Shown: positions 31,906 to 41,906 of the stretch, piece after piece
How positions within the stretch are numbered: position 1 is the first letter of the stretch
How the letters are laid out: each line of letters opens with the position of its first letter
Source: Phaeodactylum tricornutum CCAP 1055/1
Taxonomy: Eukaryota > Bacillariophyta > Bacillariophyceae > Surirellales > Neidiaceae
Assembly (NCBI RefSeq): GCF_000150955.2
Contig: NC_011683.1
Location: forward strand, 124,001 to 188,000
Reading direction: 5' to 3'
Length of the DNA stretch: 64,000 nt
Program-made: the position numbers and the translations under genes
Notes under the pieces: model-generated
What the model saw: only the letters and a program-made list of their open reading frames with translations
The model's database searches: none
What the model was told of the DNA's origin: nothing

Positions 31906-32895
31906 ATGGCTTCGAGTGGTGCGGCGGCGCGGGGTCCCCTGGGTTGGTTGCTGCGATCCACTGGATCTCAATGGCTAGTACTGGGAGCCGGAACGATTTC
32001 CTTCTTCCCGGAGCAAGTCCGGGAAGTCGCCTGGCCGACGGTGAAGAACGCCTTGGGTTTGACGGGGTCCGATGCGGATTGGCCTTCCTTCTCGTTGTTG
32101 TCGTCCCAACGCAGTCTCCGCGCGGACAGCGAGAGTCAACGATCCGTGCCCAGTTCCATCGTCATTCACACCAGCAACGGCAGTAGCACGCAGACGTGGA
32201 TGACGACTATCGTCACTTGGACGGTGGGGGCTACCGCCGTCTGGGTCGCCTACTCGGTCTTTAGCAACTATCTTCCGGATCAGATCAAAACTATGCTGCC
32301 CGTTACCCGCCGCGTCTTTGACAGGGCCACGCAGACGCTGGCCGATCACGTCTTCCACGTCAAGGATGTGCTTGGCAAGCAATTACTCAGACTGACAGCA
32401 CAGCAGGATGAACTCGCCTCGCAACAACAGGAAACCCACAAGGATGTCCGGGTAGTCCAACAGGATATGAAACAGGCACGCCTCGAACTCATGCAACTGC
32501 TGTCCGGTATGGATCGCTGCGAAGTGCGTTTAGAAGATTCGGCTGCCGTACAGTCCTACACGGCCCGGGGAGTCAAGTTGCTAGCCAAGTGCGTCGCCTC
32601 TATTATGCCCGGCAACGAACGGATTGGCCACGAACTCGAACGTTTCCAACGGGATGATTATCCGCTGTTGGACAATACCACGGCCAACCATCCCCACGGT
32701 AGGGACGCGGGTCCCGAAAAGGAACTCTCCTCCAGCCGAACTCCGAAACGAAGCAGCAGTTCCAGTATCCCCTTGCTCAAACGCGAAAGTATGGATCGGT
32801 CACTTTCGGACGAGACGGTCGCGAGCTTGGATAGTATGACGACGAACGATTTGGAGACGCTGCTTAGCACCGGTCGTATCGTTCTCGAAACGTAA
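31906..32895 (+). CDS. DUF1664-like membrane-anchored coiled-coil protein
   Basis: 329 residues from the Met at 31906 (the frame is open 13 codons further upstream). Residues about 20-35 (QWLVLGAGTISFF) are hydrophobic, and a clear transmembrane segment lies near residue 95 (TIVTWTVGATAVWVAYSVF). A long helical region follows (RRVFDRATQTLADHVFHVKDVLGKQLLRLTAQQDELASQQQETHKDVRVVQ in outline), predicted coiled coil. Order and spacing match plant DUF1664 proteins, where a membrane helix precedes a helix that pairs 'K-Q-L-..-E-' repeats. The C-terminus is Ser-rich. Function of the family is unknown; an organelle membrane location is likely. Confidence 0.72.
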   Translation: MASSGAAARGPLGWLLRSTGSQWLVLGAGTISFFPEQVREVAWPTVKNALGLTGSDADWPSFSLLSSQRSLRADSESQRSVPSSIVIHTSNGSSTQTWMTTIVTWTVGATAVWVAYSVFSNYLPDQIKTMLPVTRRVFDRATQTLADHVFHVKDVLGKQLLRLTAQQDELASQQQETHKDVRVVQQDMKQARLELMQLLSGMDRCEVRLEDSAAVQSYTARGVKLLAKCVASIMPGNERIGHELERFQRDDYPLLDNTTANHPHGRDAGPEKELSSSRTPKRSSSSSIPLLKRESMDRSLSDETVASLDSMTTNDLETLLSTGRIVLET

Positions 32896-33046
32896 AATTT
32901 GGAAAAAACATCTTAATACATACACATAGTAAAGTGACAATTACAGTCGAGAGAACGTTGCACACGTTCCCGTCTGTAGCCGAGTAAGTACGGACGTTGG
33001 GTGGTGGGATTTGCACTAGGTAGGTATTTTAGTTGTACACTGTCTT

Positions 33047-36000
33047 TTACTTTTCCATCGTTCCCACCAAGCCGTTGGTAGTCAGCGACGGCGTTTCGAT
33101 TCGCCAGTACGGAGCGTGGGCGTACGAGGACAAGAATTGCTTTACGTGCCGCATATCCGCGTAGGATGACAGCACTCCGGGTTGACCCACCAATCCATCG
33201 TACTCGGCCCGTGCTGCTTGACTGTACACCCGTGAGCTCATCGCACGTCGAGCCGGCGACGACGACGCCAACCGAGCGTCGAAGAAATCCAACACACGTT
33301 GCTTCAGTTCCACCGGACTTTGCTTCGCGTTCGCGTCCGTCACGAGTTCTTCCGTCAAACGCTCCAGTCGACCAAAGTTCGGCGTCCGGAGTCGATCCGT
33401 TAACGTTTCCGTATTGAGAATTTCTCCCCATACTCGCGAAACCTCTTGGGACAGCTTGGTTTCTTCCTCCAGCAGTTGCGCGACGATAGCCGACGCTTCC
33501 ACCGCCATGGCATCCGGCGTCATGGCTTCCAGCTCTCGACGAAACTGCACCAACCAAGCTTCACATCGTTCTTCCATGTACTCGGGGAGGGCGGCACTGC
33601 CCATGACAACAACCGACAGGCCCCAAGCGGTACCGGCAGTCTTACGCGGAAACGCGCTCACTGTATAACCCAACTGTTCCTTGGTACGCAATTGATTGAA
33701 GGCAGAATTGTAAGCCATGTGGGTGATCAAATCAAGAGTGGCAAGACCTTCGTAGCCCAGTTCAAGCTCGCTACCGGCTTGTAGAATGACTTCTACCGCG
33801 TTATTTTCCTCCGAAGCGCTATGAGCGAGATCGGCATAGATCATGGGCAACGTCCGATTCACCACGGCGTCACCAAAAATTAGTGAGGCTTCATCCCGCG
33901 TCGGCAACTTGAGCGATCGGAAACGCGGTGTCTCGACTTCTGAAATGGTGCGTGACTTGTCCAAGAAGACGCGGTCCAAAACCTCGGAAATGCCCAGTGC
34001 GTGCTTCTGATCAATATTCCCCATACATAGGGCCTCGCATTTCAAACGTCCCATGACACAATCCTCGGCAACTTGGGCGCATTCCTCCATGGTCAAGGGA
34101 TCGTGCAAAGCAGCATCTCCTTCCATCTCGTCGACGTAGTTGTCCAAATACCAAACATTTTCTTCAATTAACAATCGCGAATTGTAACTGGCAACTTCGT
34201 ACGGCGTGTCCAAGCGGTAATTCTTCGTTTCTCGCAATAGACTTTCCTGTGCCTTGGCAAAGCGCTTGCGCAAATCTGGGTCGCCACCCTTCATTTCTTG
34301 AATTAGGCTCAATATCCGGGACATGAGCGTTTCTAGCAAAAAGGGCAATTTCTCTGAGTACCCACGAACCGAAATGCGGTATCCACTAGGTGCACAGCTG
34401 ACGCGGTAATTACATCCTGCGATGGAGGCATCGTAAACAAAGGAATTGAGATCATCACTCAAAACTCGTTGAAAGATGCGATTGTATGTCATTGATCGTG
34501 GTGATCGATACACATTGGGAGAAAGAATGGCAACACGAATGAAGGCTTTTGGGACACGCCAGTAACGATCCATTTTGTGCCACAATCGTAAATTTGGACG
34601 ATCCAGCACTAAAACGGGAGGTACCATAATTTCGTCGCTGGTGAGGGTTTCTTTCTTAGCGTCGACTTCTTCGTCACATCGTAAAGAAAAGTCGGTCGGG
34701 ATATAGTTGTTTAGACCCGGTAGCGCCAACCGCGCATCAATCGTCTCGGGAGAGTAGCTTCCCCACGTTTCTATCTGTTCGTTCGACAAGCGCTCTGCCT
34801 GAAACTGCGCACCGTACCATGGCTCTGTTTCCCAAATCGAGCCGTTAGAGTCGTCGGATGACGTTGTTTTCAGGTCGGACGAGACGATGTGCACCATTGC
34901 GTTTTCTGGACGAAATCGATCCAAAAAGGCTTTGGTTACGACGGGATCGAGTAGAGAGGTTTCGGAACCGCCCTTTAGAATACGCGAGTACTCCATTTGT
35001 TCGTCAAACAAGAGCTCTGATGCACTCGAGCAAAAGTCAGTAGGATCGCCATTTTCCCGGAATCGAAAGTTCACTTCCGAGATTTGACGCAGCTCTTCGT
35101 GATGAGCTTCGAACCATTGTGGGTCACTCTCGTATCGCGATCGTACCAGTACGATCCATTGGAAAGTCAAGTCCAAGACCTCGGGATAATTCCGCATGCC
35201 GAGTGGGGTCAGCGACATGGACAGGGAAAAAAGTGCAAAATCGGACGTATCAATACCAATACCGGAACTAAGTCCGGTCAGATAGCCAGCATCGTTCAGG
35301 ACAGCGTGCAACGAACCAGGTGCTTCGTGTCCCAGAATGTGTGACAAAACGCGGTACGGTTTGGAAGTTGTAACGGCCGGATCGTCCAAAGGCGGGGCAC
35401 CAAATAGGAGCTTGATCGTGCGAGACTCGGTAAAGGGAATGATCCGACGGAGTACCCCAAGTTGATCGGGACCATAGGCGGGAACTCCATATACGGCATT
35501 CTCACGGACAAACAAATCCTGACCATCCTCCTTATTCCCCACTCTACGTTTGACACGACGGGGAGCTCCTTCACTGTAGGCCAGGGTCCCAAAGGTTTCT
35601 TCCACGGTCGCTTGTAAGGCATCCAGCGATGCGTGTCCCACTACCGCTAACCGTAAATTGTACGTTTGATAGTAGCGATCCCAAAACCGTTGCAGCTCTC
35701 CCAACAGATGCTCCAACCCAGCTTGTGTTTTGAGGGTATCGTAATTACCACAACCAAATTTGGCGAACGGGTGGGTATCGTTACAAGTACTCTTGATGAG
35801 TTGATAGTTACGCCAGTTGTCACTGGCCTTGCCGTTGCGGTATTCCGAATCGATCGCCTTACATTCCCGCTCGGTTGCGTCGGGATCGAATAGGGGGGCG
35901 ACAAAGAATTGGGCCAAGCGATCCAACGCTCCGGAGAGAGCATCGGACGTGACGTTGGGATTGGTGTTGGGCGTAGTCAGGCAAAAGAAGTAGTTGGTAT

Positions 36001-36691
36001 CTTCCATATCCGTATAGGCGTTGGAAAACCCACCGAATTGCGACAGAAATGTTTCGTACTCGTCCTCGTCGGGATACTTTTCCGTCCCCAGGAAAAGCAT
36101 GTGTTCGTGAAAGTGTGCGAGGCCTGGAATGGTATCGTCAAAGTGTCCGGCTTGGACGTGGACGGATGCCGCTTCAACACCCACGGCACCGGATGCGAGC
36201 TGATCACTGACGATCAAGACTTGCAGGTTGTTGGCCAGCTTTAGGACGCGGTACTGCCGAGGATCGCGTGCGGGTTTGACAAAGGTGTCGTCGTCGGCCA
36301 AGACTAAGGTCTCGTTGTCTCGATGGTTCCTACTGTTAGTAATACTGCTGCTGCTACCACCAGCGACGGAGGCTGTCGTTTTGGCGGTAGTCTCAGACGA
36401 TTCTTCCGTGGCGTCGATGGTAGAAGAGCTCAGTACGAGTGGAATGCGAGGACGGGGTGCCGTGACATGCTTTCGGGCAGCCGCAGTGGCCGTCGCCATC
36501 GTCTGGCTACCGCTGCCTGTTGCTAAAGGCAAACTCCGGGAACTCCAGGAGTTTGCCTCCCCGACGACCCAACAAAGCAGCGCCAGCACGCTTAGCTTGC
36601 GACCGGAAGCGTACATGGGAGAAAACTGTAAACTCCCCGTAAGGCCTATTCCCTTGCCGACCGCAACCGGACACGACCGAGATATTCTCAT
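33047..36691 (-). CDS. Insulysin-type M16 zinc metalloprotease
   Basis: Single-exon protein of 1214 residues. The zinc site is the inverted HxxEH motif, H193-F-H-E196-H197 in GLAHFHEHMLFLG, followed by FGGFSNAYTDMEDTNYFF; a distal Glu lies in ERECKAIDSEYRN. The later M16 domains include EQLGYTVSAFPRK, the Tyr-containing substrate-binding segment of insulin-degrading enzymes. The family cleaves peptides inside a closed chamber of two halves. The N-terminus is unusual: from Met26 (36616) it reads KLSVLALLCWVVGEANSW, a signal peptide or bipartite presequence, then a low-complexity Ala/Thr/Ser linker to residue 140. Classical insulysins lack this, so secretion or organelle targeting is likely. 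The gene is convergent with the DUF1664 gene. Confidence 0.93.
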   Translation of the reverse strand: MRISRSCPVAVGKGIGLTGSLQFSPMYASGRKLSVLALLCWVVGEANSWSSRSLPLATGSGSQTMATATAAARKHVTAPRPRIPLVLSSSTIDATEESSETTAKTTASVAGGSSSSITNSRNHRDNETLVLADDDTFVKPARDPRQYRVLKLANNLQVLIVSDQLASGAVGVEAASVHVQAGHFDDTIPGLAHFHEHMLFLGTEKYPDEDEYETFLSQFGGFSNAYTDMEDTNYFFCLTTPNTNPNVTSDALSGALDRLAQFFVAPLFDPDATERECKAIDSEYRNGKASDNWRNYQLIKSTCNDTHPFAKFGCGNYDTLKTQAGLEHLLGELQRFWDRYYQTYNLRLAVVGHASLDALQATVEETFGTLAYSEGAPRRVKRRVGNKEDGQDLFVRENAVYGVPAYGPDQLGVLRRIIPFTESRTIKLLFGAPPLDDPAVTTSKPYRVLSHILGHEAPGSLHAVLNDAGYLTGLSSGIGIDTSDFALFSLSMSLTPLGMRNYPEVLDLTFQWIVLVRSRYESDPQWFEAHHEELRQISEVNFRFRENGDPTDFCSSASELLFDEQMEYSRILKGGSETSLLDPVVTKAFLDRFRPENAMVHIVSSDLKTTSSDDSNGSIWETEPWYGAQFQAERLSNEQIETWGSYSPETIDARLALPGLNNYIPTDFSLRCDEEVDAKKETLTSDEIMVPPVLVLDRPNLRLWHKMDRYWRVPKAFIRVAILSPNVYRSPRSMTYNRIFQRVLSDDLNSFVYDASIAGCNYRVSCAPSGYRISVRGYSEKLPFLLETLMSRILSLIQEMKGGDPDLRKRFAKAQESLLRETKNYRLDTPYEVASYNSRLLIEENVWYLDNYVDEMEGDAALHDPLTMEECAQVAEDCVMGRLKCEALCMGNIDQKHALGISEVLDRVFLDKSRTISEVETPRFRSLKLPTRDEASLIFGDAVVNRTLPMIYADLAHSASEENNAVEVILQAGSELELGYEGLATLDLITHMAYNSAFNQLRTKEQLGYTVSAFPRKTAGTAWGLSVVVMGSAALPEYMEERCEAWLVQFRRELEAMTPDAMAVEASAIVAQLLEEETKLSQEVSRVWGEILNTETLTDRLRTPNFGRLERLTEELVTDANAKQSPVELKQRVLDFFDARLASSSPARRAMSSRVYSQAARAEYDGLVGQPGVLSSYADMRHVKQFLSSYAHAPYWRIETPSLTTNGLVGTMEK

Positions 36692-37196
36692 CGTAGTAGT
36701 TCTGGTGACAACGAATACAAACAGCGTGCCTGCAAGGAATGCTAACCTTTCGAGTAGCTCACAATTGAAAAGATTTTTTTGGATGTGTCTAGGTTATGTG
36801 CAAAGTAGCAAGGGCAAAGGGTAAAGGAAGCAAGGAAGGAAGGAACGTTTTATGTTTTGGTTTGAGAGTGGAAACTGCACGAACTCCTTCTGTTGGCTCA
36901 CGCAAAAGAGAAACCTCTTTACGGCGATTGCGGGAGCGAGTGTACCTACCTGCCTAGCCCTGGATGGAGTCTCTCGTATGGGAGAATGTGTTGGACCAAC
37001 AAAAATCCGGTACACGGACAGGTGGCAGCTGGTTTATCCATTCCCGTTTAGGAAAAACCAGTCCAGGATACAACGTCAACTGCTCTTTTTTCATAGTGTT
37101 GGATCTTTCTCTTGCGATGCTATTTACTGTATGTTTGTTAGCAGAAACCATGAATTTAGGTATGCCATGGCAACAAAATTAATTTCTCTCTTCCTG
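36692..37196. other. Intergenic, 505 bp
   Basis: Between two leftward genes; it holds the promoter of the M16 protease and the 3' end of the P5A ATPase gene. No gene seen. Confidence 0.5.
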
Positions 37197-40100
37197 TTAA
37201 TCCGGAACGTAGCGGAGTACCATGGATTCCACTTGAAAGGCTAGTACCGTATCAACGACCATGAGACCACTAAGGAATGCCGGAAATCCTACCGTTTGGA
37301 TCAGTGGCATCCACGGCAACGGCACCCCGACACTATTGCTGCCACCCTCCTGCAGGGTTAACAATTCAGTCACGTTGGGTAACGCCGTCAACTGCAATAA
37401 ATCATTCAAGGGTGGAAACACTTCCCATACGCTCAAAGCTAGTATCAAGTAACTAAGCTGCAGCGAACGGTACAACATTCGGTTCTCCCGCAAATCTTGC
37501 ATAAACGGACGACCACGGTAGTTGACGGCGAATGTGTTGATTGTTGACACGCACGTCAATAGAAAGGTGCACGTATTGAGTACGTTAGGGTTGAATGGAC
37601 CATCGGGGACGAGCGAAGGATCGTACGGATCCACCAATCGTAACGACGTTTCCGTGGCCAACAGGATTGCGACAATGTGTACGGCAAACTGCAACCCAAT
37701 TGACAAGAGTGCTTGCCTGGACAAGACCGACACGGGAGGGCGGGTGTGGGACAGCGTTGGTAGCGGCTCGGCGCGCGTAACGAAGAAAAAGAGTGCCGCC
37801 ACGCCCAACCCCAGGACTGTCAACTGCCGATCGCCTTGTTTGACGCCGTGTAGGAACAGCTTGCTCAGTACCATGGCGTTCACCAAGCAATTCACACCCA
37901 GAATTTTGTAAATCTGTAGCATGGTCACCAAAGTACAACGCCCTTGTTGAATGACATCCTTGCAGCACTTTATACTTACGGCACGGGAAGTAAAGGGTGC
38001 TGCAACTGACGCATCACCAAGCTCGACGTTGTCGAGTTCCTCTTGGGCTTCCTGCAATTGATGCAACGATTCCTCCCAGGCATTGTTTGTCGGACGTGCT
38101 CGAGTTGCAGTACCGTTCCTTTTTGCACTCTTTTTCAGTTTGGACATTTTTTTAGCCGCCTTACGCTGCTTGGCCTCCACTTCAGGCGCACTGATGATGG
38201 AAATGCCCACGTGAGCGCGTTTCAGAGCACCAACATCGTTCGTCCCGTCCCCGCACATGAGTGTGTGGTAGCCACCGTGATTGAAAGCCGCAACAACGGC
38301 TTCCTTTTGGTGCGGCGCGTGTCGGGCAAACACAGAAATCAACGGCACTAGATCCTTCAATACGGCTTGTGCTACGGGGTGAAGAAGAATTTGTTTTTCA
38401 TCGGCCGTCGAACTGTTTGATAAATTTGGAGGGCCTTCTGACTGCAGCGCCGCCTCGGCGATCTTGGTCAGAACATCCCCCGAAATACAAAAAGAAGCGC
38501 CATTCAGCTTACTTTTTTCGGCAAAAGTTCTAGTCTTTTCCTTCGACAAAATAATTGGATGGAAATCGCCATCCTTCTCTCTTAGGGCTACACATTCAAA
38601 AGCTGTGAGTACATCGGGCGAGCGCGTAGGCTTTTCTTTTCGTTCTCTTATACGGTATAAGTGTTCCTTTCTAGAGGACTCTCCTGGTACAATTCCCACT
38701 TGTCTAGCAACTTCGCCGGCAGTCAAAATCGCGTCACCCGTAATCATCACGACCTTGTGCCCACTTGCTTGTAGCTCAGCCACAACCGACTTCGAATCCG
38801 GCTTTAGCGGACAATCGAGCACCAAGAATCCAGCAAAGAGAAGTCTTCGTTCGACACTATCTCTACCAAGGTTCTTCAATGCTTGCAACTTGTGAATGGT
38901 TCCGGCTTCTCGGTACGCCATAGCCAGAACACGTCGACCTCTACTCATATGGTAGAAAGAAACTTCGTCGTAGTTGGATGGAATTGCATCGGGCGATAGG
39001 AGCTGTTTGATTGTCTCCGGTGCTCCCTTACTGAGGGCCCACACAGCACCTTCCCCTCCCTCTTCGGAGACCAGAACTGTCATACGCTTGAGCTTTGAAG
39101 AGAACGAGAATCGGTGGAGGATCGTCATCGATTTGCAAATGATTGGTGAGCTCGTAGGATCAACATGCGTAATGACATTGTTCCCTACCAGACGATATCC
39201 CGTGTGAGACAGCACAGCTTGTTCCAGAGGATCACCAACCACACGTGGCAGCTTGTTTCCTCGTTGAAATCCGGCCAGTGCCAGAGAGTGACAAGCAGCC
39301 ATGACTCGCGTCACTGGCCACGGCAGGTCAGTATCATCCGGATGCACCAATCCAGTTTCCTCATCCTTGGTGGTGTTGCCATTGCTTTCAAAAAGGCGAA
39401 CGCCTCGCAAACGCATCTCATCGCTAGTCAACGTCCCTGTTTTGTCGAAGCAGCAAACGTCGACTTCACCAGCCCACGGAATGCGAAAGAGTTCCGTACA
39501 ATGGACTTGTGAGCGTTGTATTAAAGCCGCTACGCTGTTAGTAACAGCAAGAGACAACTCCATAGGCAGCTCGGGCGGAACCACTGACGTCACGATAATT
39601 ACAACATGCAGTACAAGGCGAAATCTATTGCGACGCTCGTCGTACCATCCCTCGTTGAGCACCCACGTCGCGGCGCCAATGGCACATATAATGAGCATCA
39701 AGATAAAAACAAAAGTATCCCAGGTGTGAACACCATCGGCACTTCTAGAAGAATGCGCCATCGTCCGCAGCAGGCTACCTTGGGCAGTTTCAAAGCCAGT
39801 CCGAAGAACAATGCACTTGACGCCTTTATCTGGAGTAATCGTACCCTTTTCATCTAGAGCTTCCTCGGTCGAAGATGATCCGACCAGCAAATTGGTACCG
39901 CCGAACAAAATCGATTCTTTGCAGGCATTGTCTTGTAGATCCAGTCGCATTGATGAATTGCCCTTACTCACATCCAATGCTTGTTTGAGCTGAGGGACGG
40001 ATTCTCCAGTCAACAAGGCCTCGTCACAAACGGCAGTGCCCTTAACCAGCAACAAATCGGCCGGAACGTTGGTAGGTGTCCCGTCCTGAGCCACACTCAG

Positions 40101-41189
40101 CGATACCATATCGCCCGGTACCAATTCTTTGGTCGGTACGTACATCCATTGCAGTCTCAAATTGGTTTTGTCTGTTGCTGCCGTTGTCGGTGCGATGCCC
40201 CGTTGTACCCAAATTCGCTGATCGCCCTTGTGGCCGGCTCGATGCAGTCGTTGCAGGGATTGGAGCCGATTGTAGGCGACGGTAGATTCGAACATGAGTA
40301 GCGCGAACAATGTGAATATAGCGTAGTACCAATACTCGTCCAACGACCACAGGACAACGCAAAAGATTTGAAAGAGGAAAAAAGGTGCGACCAGTTGTTC
40401 ACCAAGCAGCTGCTGAAACGTAGGCAATTGTAACAGCGTTTGATTGGAACCGTATACTTGACTGGCAATTCGGACCTGTTCGAGACTAGAGTGTCCATTC
40501 CAGGACGCGTAAAATTGCCGTGGCAAGTCGACTGGATAGCGTAGCAAACGAAATTGGGGGACTGGCGATGTTTTCGTGGCGTGACATGCCGTTATCTCCG
40601 TTGATTGCCAGAGTAGTATATCCCAGTCCACGTCTTCTACTCGGCATCGGAAGGTGGTATCATGGAACACAATTTGAACTATGTCATTTTCGTCTTTTTG
40701 TACTACGACAATACCGGCATCTTGATCCCCTATATTACTAAGACCAGAGTGGGTAGATTGTACCAATGCGTGCGTCCACGACGCTATTTTATCCCTTGAT
40801 CGCTCCGCCAATTGATACCCGATCGTTGCCTGGAAAATTACGTTCCACTGCGACAGTAAAACGACACTTAGGTGCACAAGCATGGAAGCGATGAAGCATA
40901 CGGTGAACAAGACCTCGTTATCTTCGTCCCGATAGTGAAGATCCGCAAATATTAGACCAGAGTACAATCCAAGAAATGGTCCGACATCGAGTCGAGACAA
41001 GACGCCGCGTTCTTTCAATGGCGATACTTGGTATGCTTGATGTAATGCGGCCTTGTTTTCTTCCGGCAAACTGCCCGAGGGTATGTTGGAAGGCGCAGCT
41101 GTCGTTTCTCTCTCCACCGTGGGTGACTGTGGCGGATCCGTCTCCCTGACGTGTCTGCGATTTCTCAGATTCGCGCTGCCGTTCGTCAT
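37197..41189 (-). CDS. P5A-type P-type ATPase (Spf1/ATP13A1)
   Basis: Single-exon 1330-residue P-type ATPase. The phosphorylated Asp is D582 in CCFDKTGTLTSDE. The P5A hallmark VVPPELPMELSLAV is in transmembrane helix 4. The actuator-domain LTGESVPQ, nucleotide-domain KGAPE, and hinge GDGTNDVGALKRAHVGIS are all present. Several N-terminal hydrophobic segments (LYSGLIFADLHY, VCFIASMLVHLSVVL) are extra helices seen in P5 pumps. P5A ATPases of the endoplasmic reticulum remove mis-inserted membrane helices; that role is known for the yeast and human proteins. A Lys-rich insert (KQRKAAKKMSKLKKSAKR) after the hinge is noticeable. The neighbours share no obvious role. Confidence 0.95.
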   Translation of the reverse strand: MTNGSANLRNRRHVRETDPPQSPTVERETTAAPSNIPSGSLPEENKAALHQAYQVSPLKERGVLSRLDVGPFLGLYSGLIFADLHYRDEDNEVLFTVCFIASMLVHLSVVLLSQWNVIFQATIGYQLAERSRDKIASWTHALVQSTHSGLSNIGDQDAGIVVVQKDENDIVQIVFHDTTFRCRVEDVDWDILLWQSTEITACHATKTSPVPQFRLLRYPVDLPRQFYASWNGHSSLEQVRIASQVYGSNQTLLQLPTFQQLLGEQLVAPFFLFQIFCVVLWSLDEYWYYAIFTLFALLMFESTVAYNRLQSLQRLHRAGHKGDQRIWVQRGIAPTTAATDKTNLRLQWMYVPTKELVPGDMVSLSVAQDGTPTNVPADLLLVKGTAVCDEALLTGESVPQLKQALDVSKGNSSMRLDLQDNACKESILFGGTNLLVGSSSTEEALDEKGTITPDKGVKCIVLRTGFETAQGSLLRTMAHSSRSADGVHTWDTFVFILMLIICAIGAATWVLNEGWYDERRNRFRLVLHVVIIVTSVVPPELPMELSLAVTNSVAALIQRSQVHCTELFRIPWAGEVDVCCFDKTGTLTSDEMRLRGVRLFESNGNTTKDEETGLVHPDDTDLPWPVTRVMAACHSLALAGFQRGNKLPRVVGDPLEQAVLSHTGYRLVGNNVITHVDPTSSPIICKSMTILHRFSFSSKLKRMTVLVSEEGGEGAVWALSKGAPETIKQLLSPDAIPSNYDEVSFYHMSRGRRVLAMAYREAGTIHKLQALKNLGRDSVERRLLFAGFLVLDCPLKPDSKSVVAELQASGHKVVMITGDAILTAGEVARQVGIVPGESSRKEHLYRIRERKEKPTRSPDVLTAFECVALREKDGDFHPIILSKEKTRTFAEKSKLNGASFCISGDVLTKIAEAALQSEGPPNLSNSSTADEKQILLHPVAQAVLKDLVPLISVFARHAPHQKEAVVAAFNHGGYHTLMCGDGTNDVGALKRAHVGISIISAPEVEAKQRKAAKKMSKLKKSAKRNGTATRARPTNNAWEESLHQLQEAQEELDNVELGDASVAAPFTSRAVSIKCCKDVIQQGRCTLVTMLQIYKILGVNCLVNAMVLSKLFLHGVKQGDRQLTVLGLGVAALFFFVTRAEPLPTLSHTRPPVSVLSRQALLSIGLQFAVHIVAILLATETSLRLVDPYDPSLVPDGPFNPNVLNTCTFLLTCVSTINTFAVNYRGRPFMQDLRENRMLYRSLQLSYLILALSVWEVFPPLNDLLQLTALPNVTELLTLQEGGSNSVGVPLPWMPLIQTVGFPAFLSGLMVVDTVLAFQVESMVLRYVPD

Positions 41190-41906
41190 GACAGAATCGA
41201 TTCAGTGTGTGCAGAATTCTCCACTACTTAAAGGTTCAGTAAAGCGTCTTTGTTCTAGTTGGACTCCGGGGCTCCAGTACAACTATTTGTAAATGGGCTT
41301 GCGGCGTGTTCGCCATTGTCTCCGAACGTAGCTTTGGGAATCCATCGGAAGAAGCGGGCGGTCGCGGTCCGGTGGGAAAGGGAAGAATAGAGTTGGGAGT
41401 AAGTTGTGACGGTCAGACGAAGGGGCATGTACATTGTGTCCGAGGTCATTCTCAAGTCATTTGGTCTATGGTGGTATCTCAGGTCAATGACACTACGAAA
41501 AGTTTGTTCCTTCGTGTCTTTTTGTAGAGGGAACAAATCGATGTCTTTGATGTTGCGAGACCACGAATACCGGATAGTTGAAAACTATTATTGCATCACC
41601 TTCGCAAAGTACATGAAATGGTCTCACTGCGCTGACGTAGGTACGTTTCAGCTGCTCTAGTGTACCGAACTTCCGAAGGGATGACTGAGATGTCACGCAA
41701 CCGGCTGAAATGACTGAAAAGATCAACGATCTGGATCGCATCGTTCGGAAAAAGACCCGGGTCGGCTGCGGCCGTCCTATGGGTCTCTCCCAAAGGATGC
41801 CACATTTCCTCCTCGTTTGTGGATACTGACAGTGTACTGCATTCATCCATCCATCCATCCACCCTCGGTTACGGTATCCTTCTACCGGAATCCCCACATT
41901 ATCACC
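41190..41906. other. Divergent intergenic region, 717 bp
   Basis: Lies between the P5A ATPase start and the repeat-protein start at 41907. A run of CATC repeats (41843-41860) sits just before the latter. No gene supported. Confidence 0.5.
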
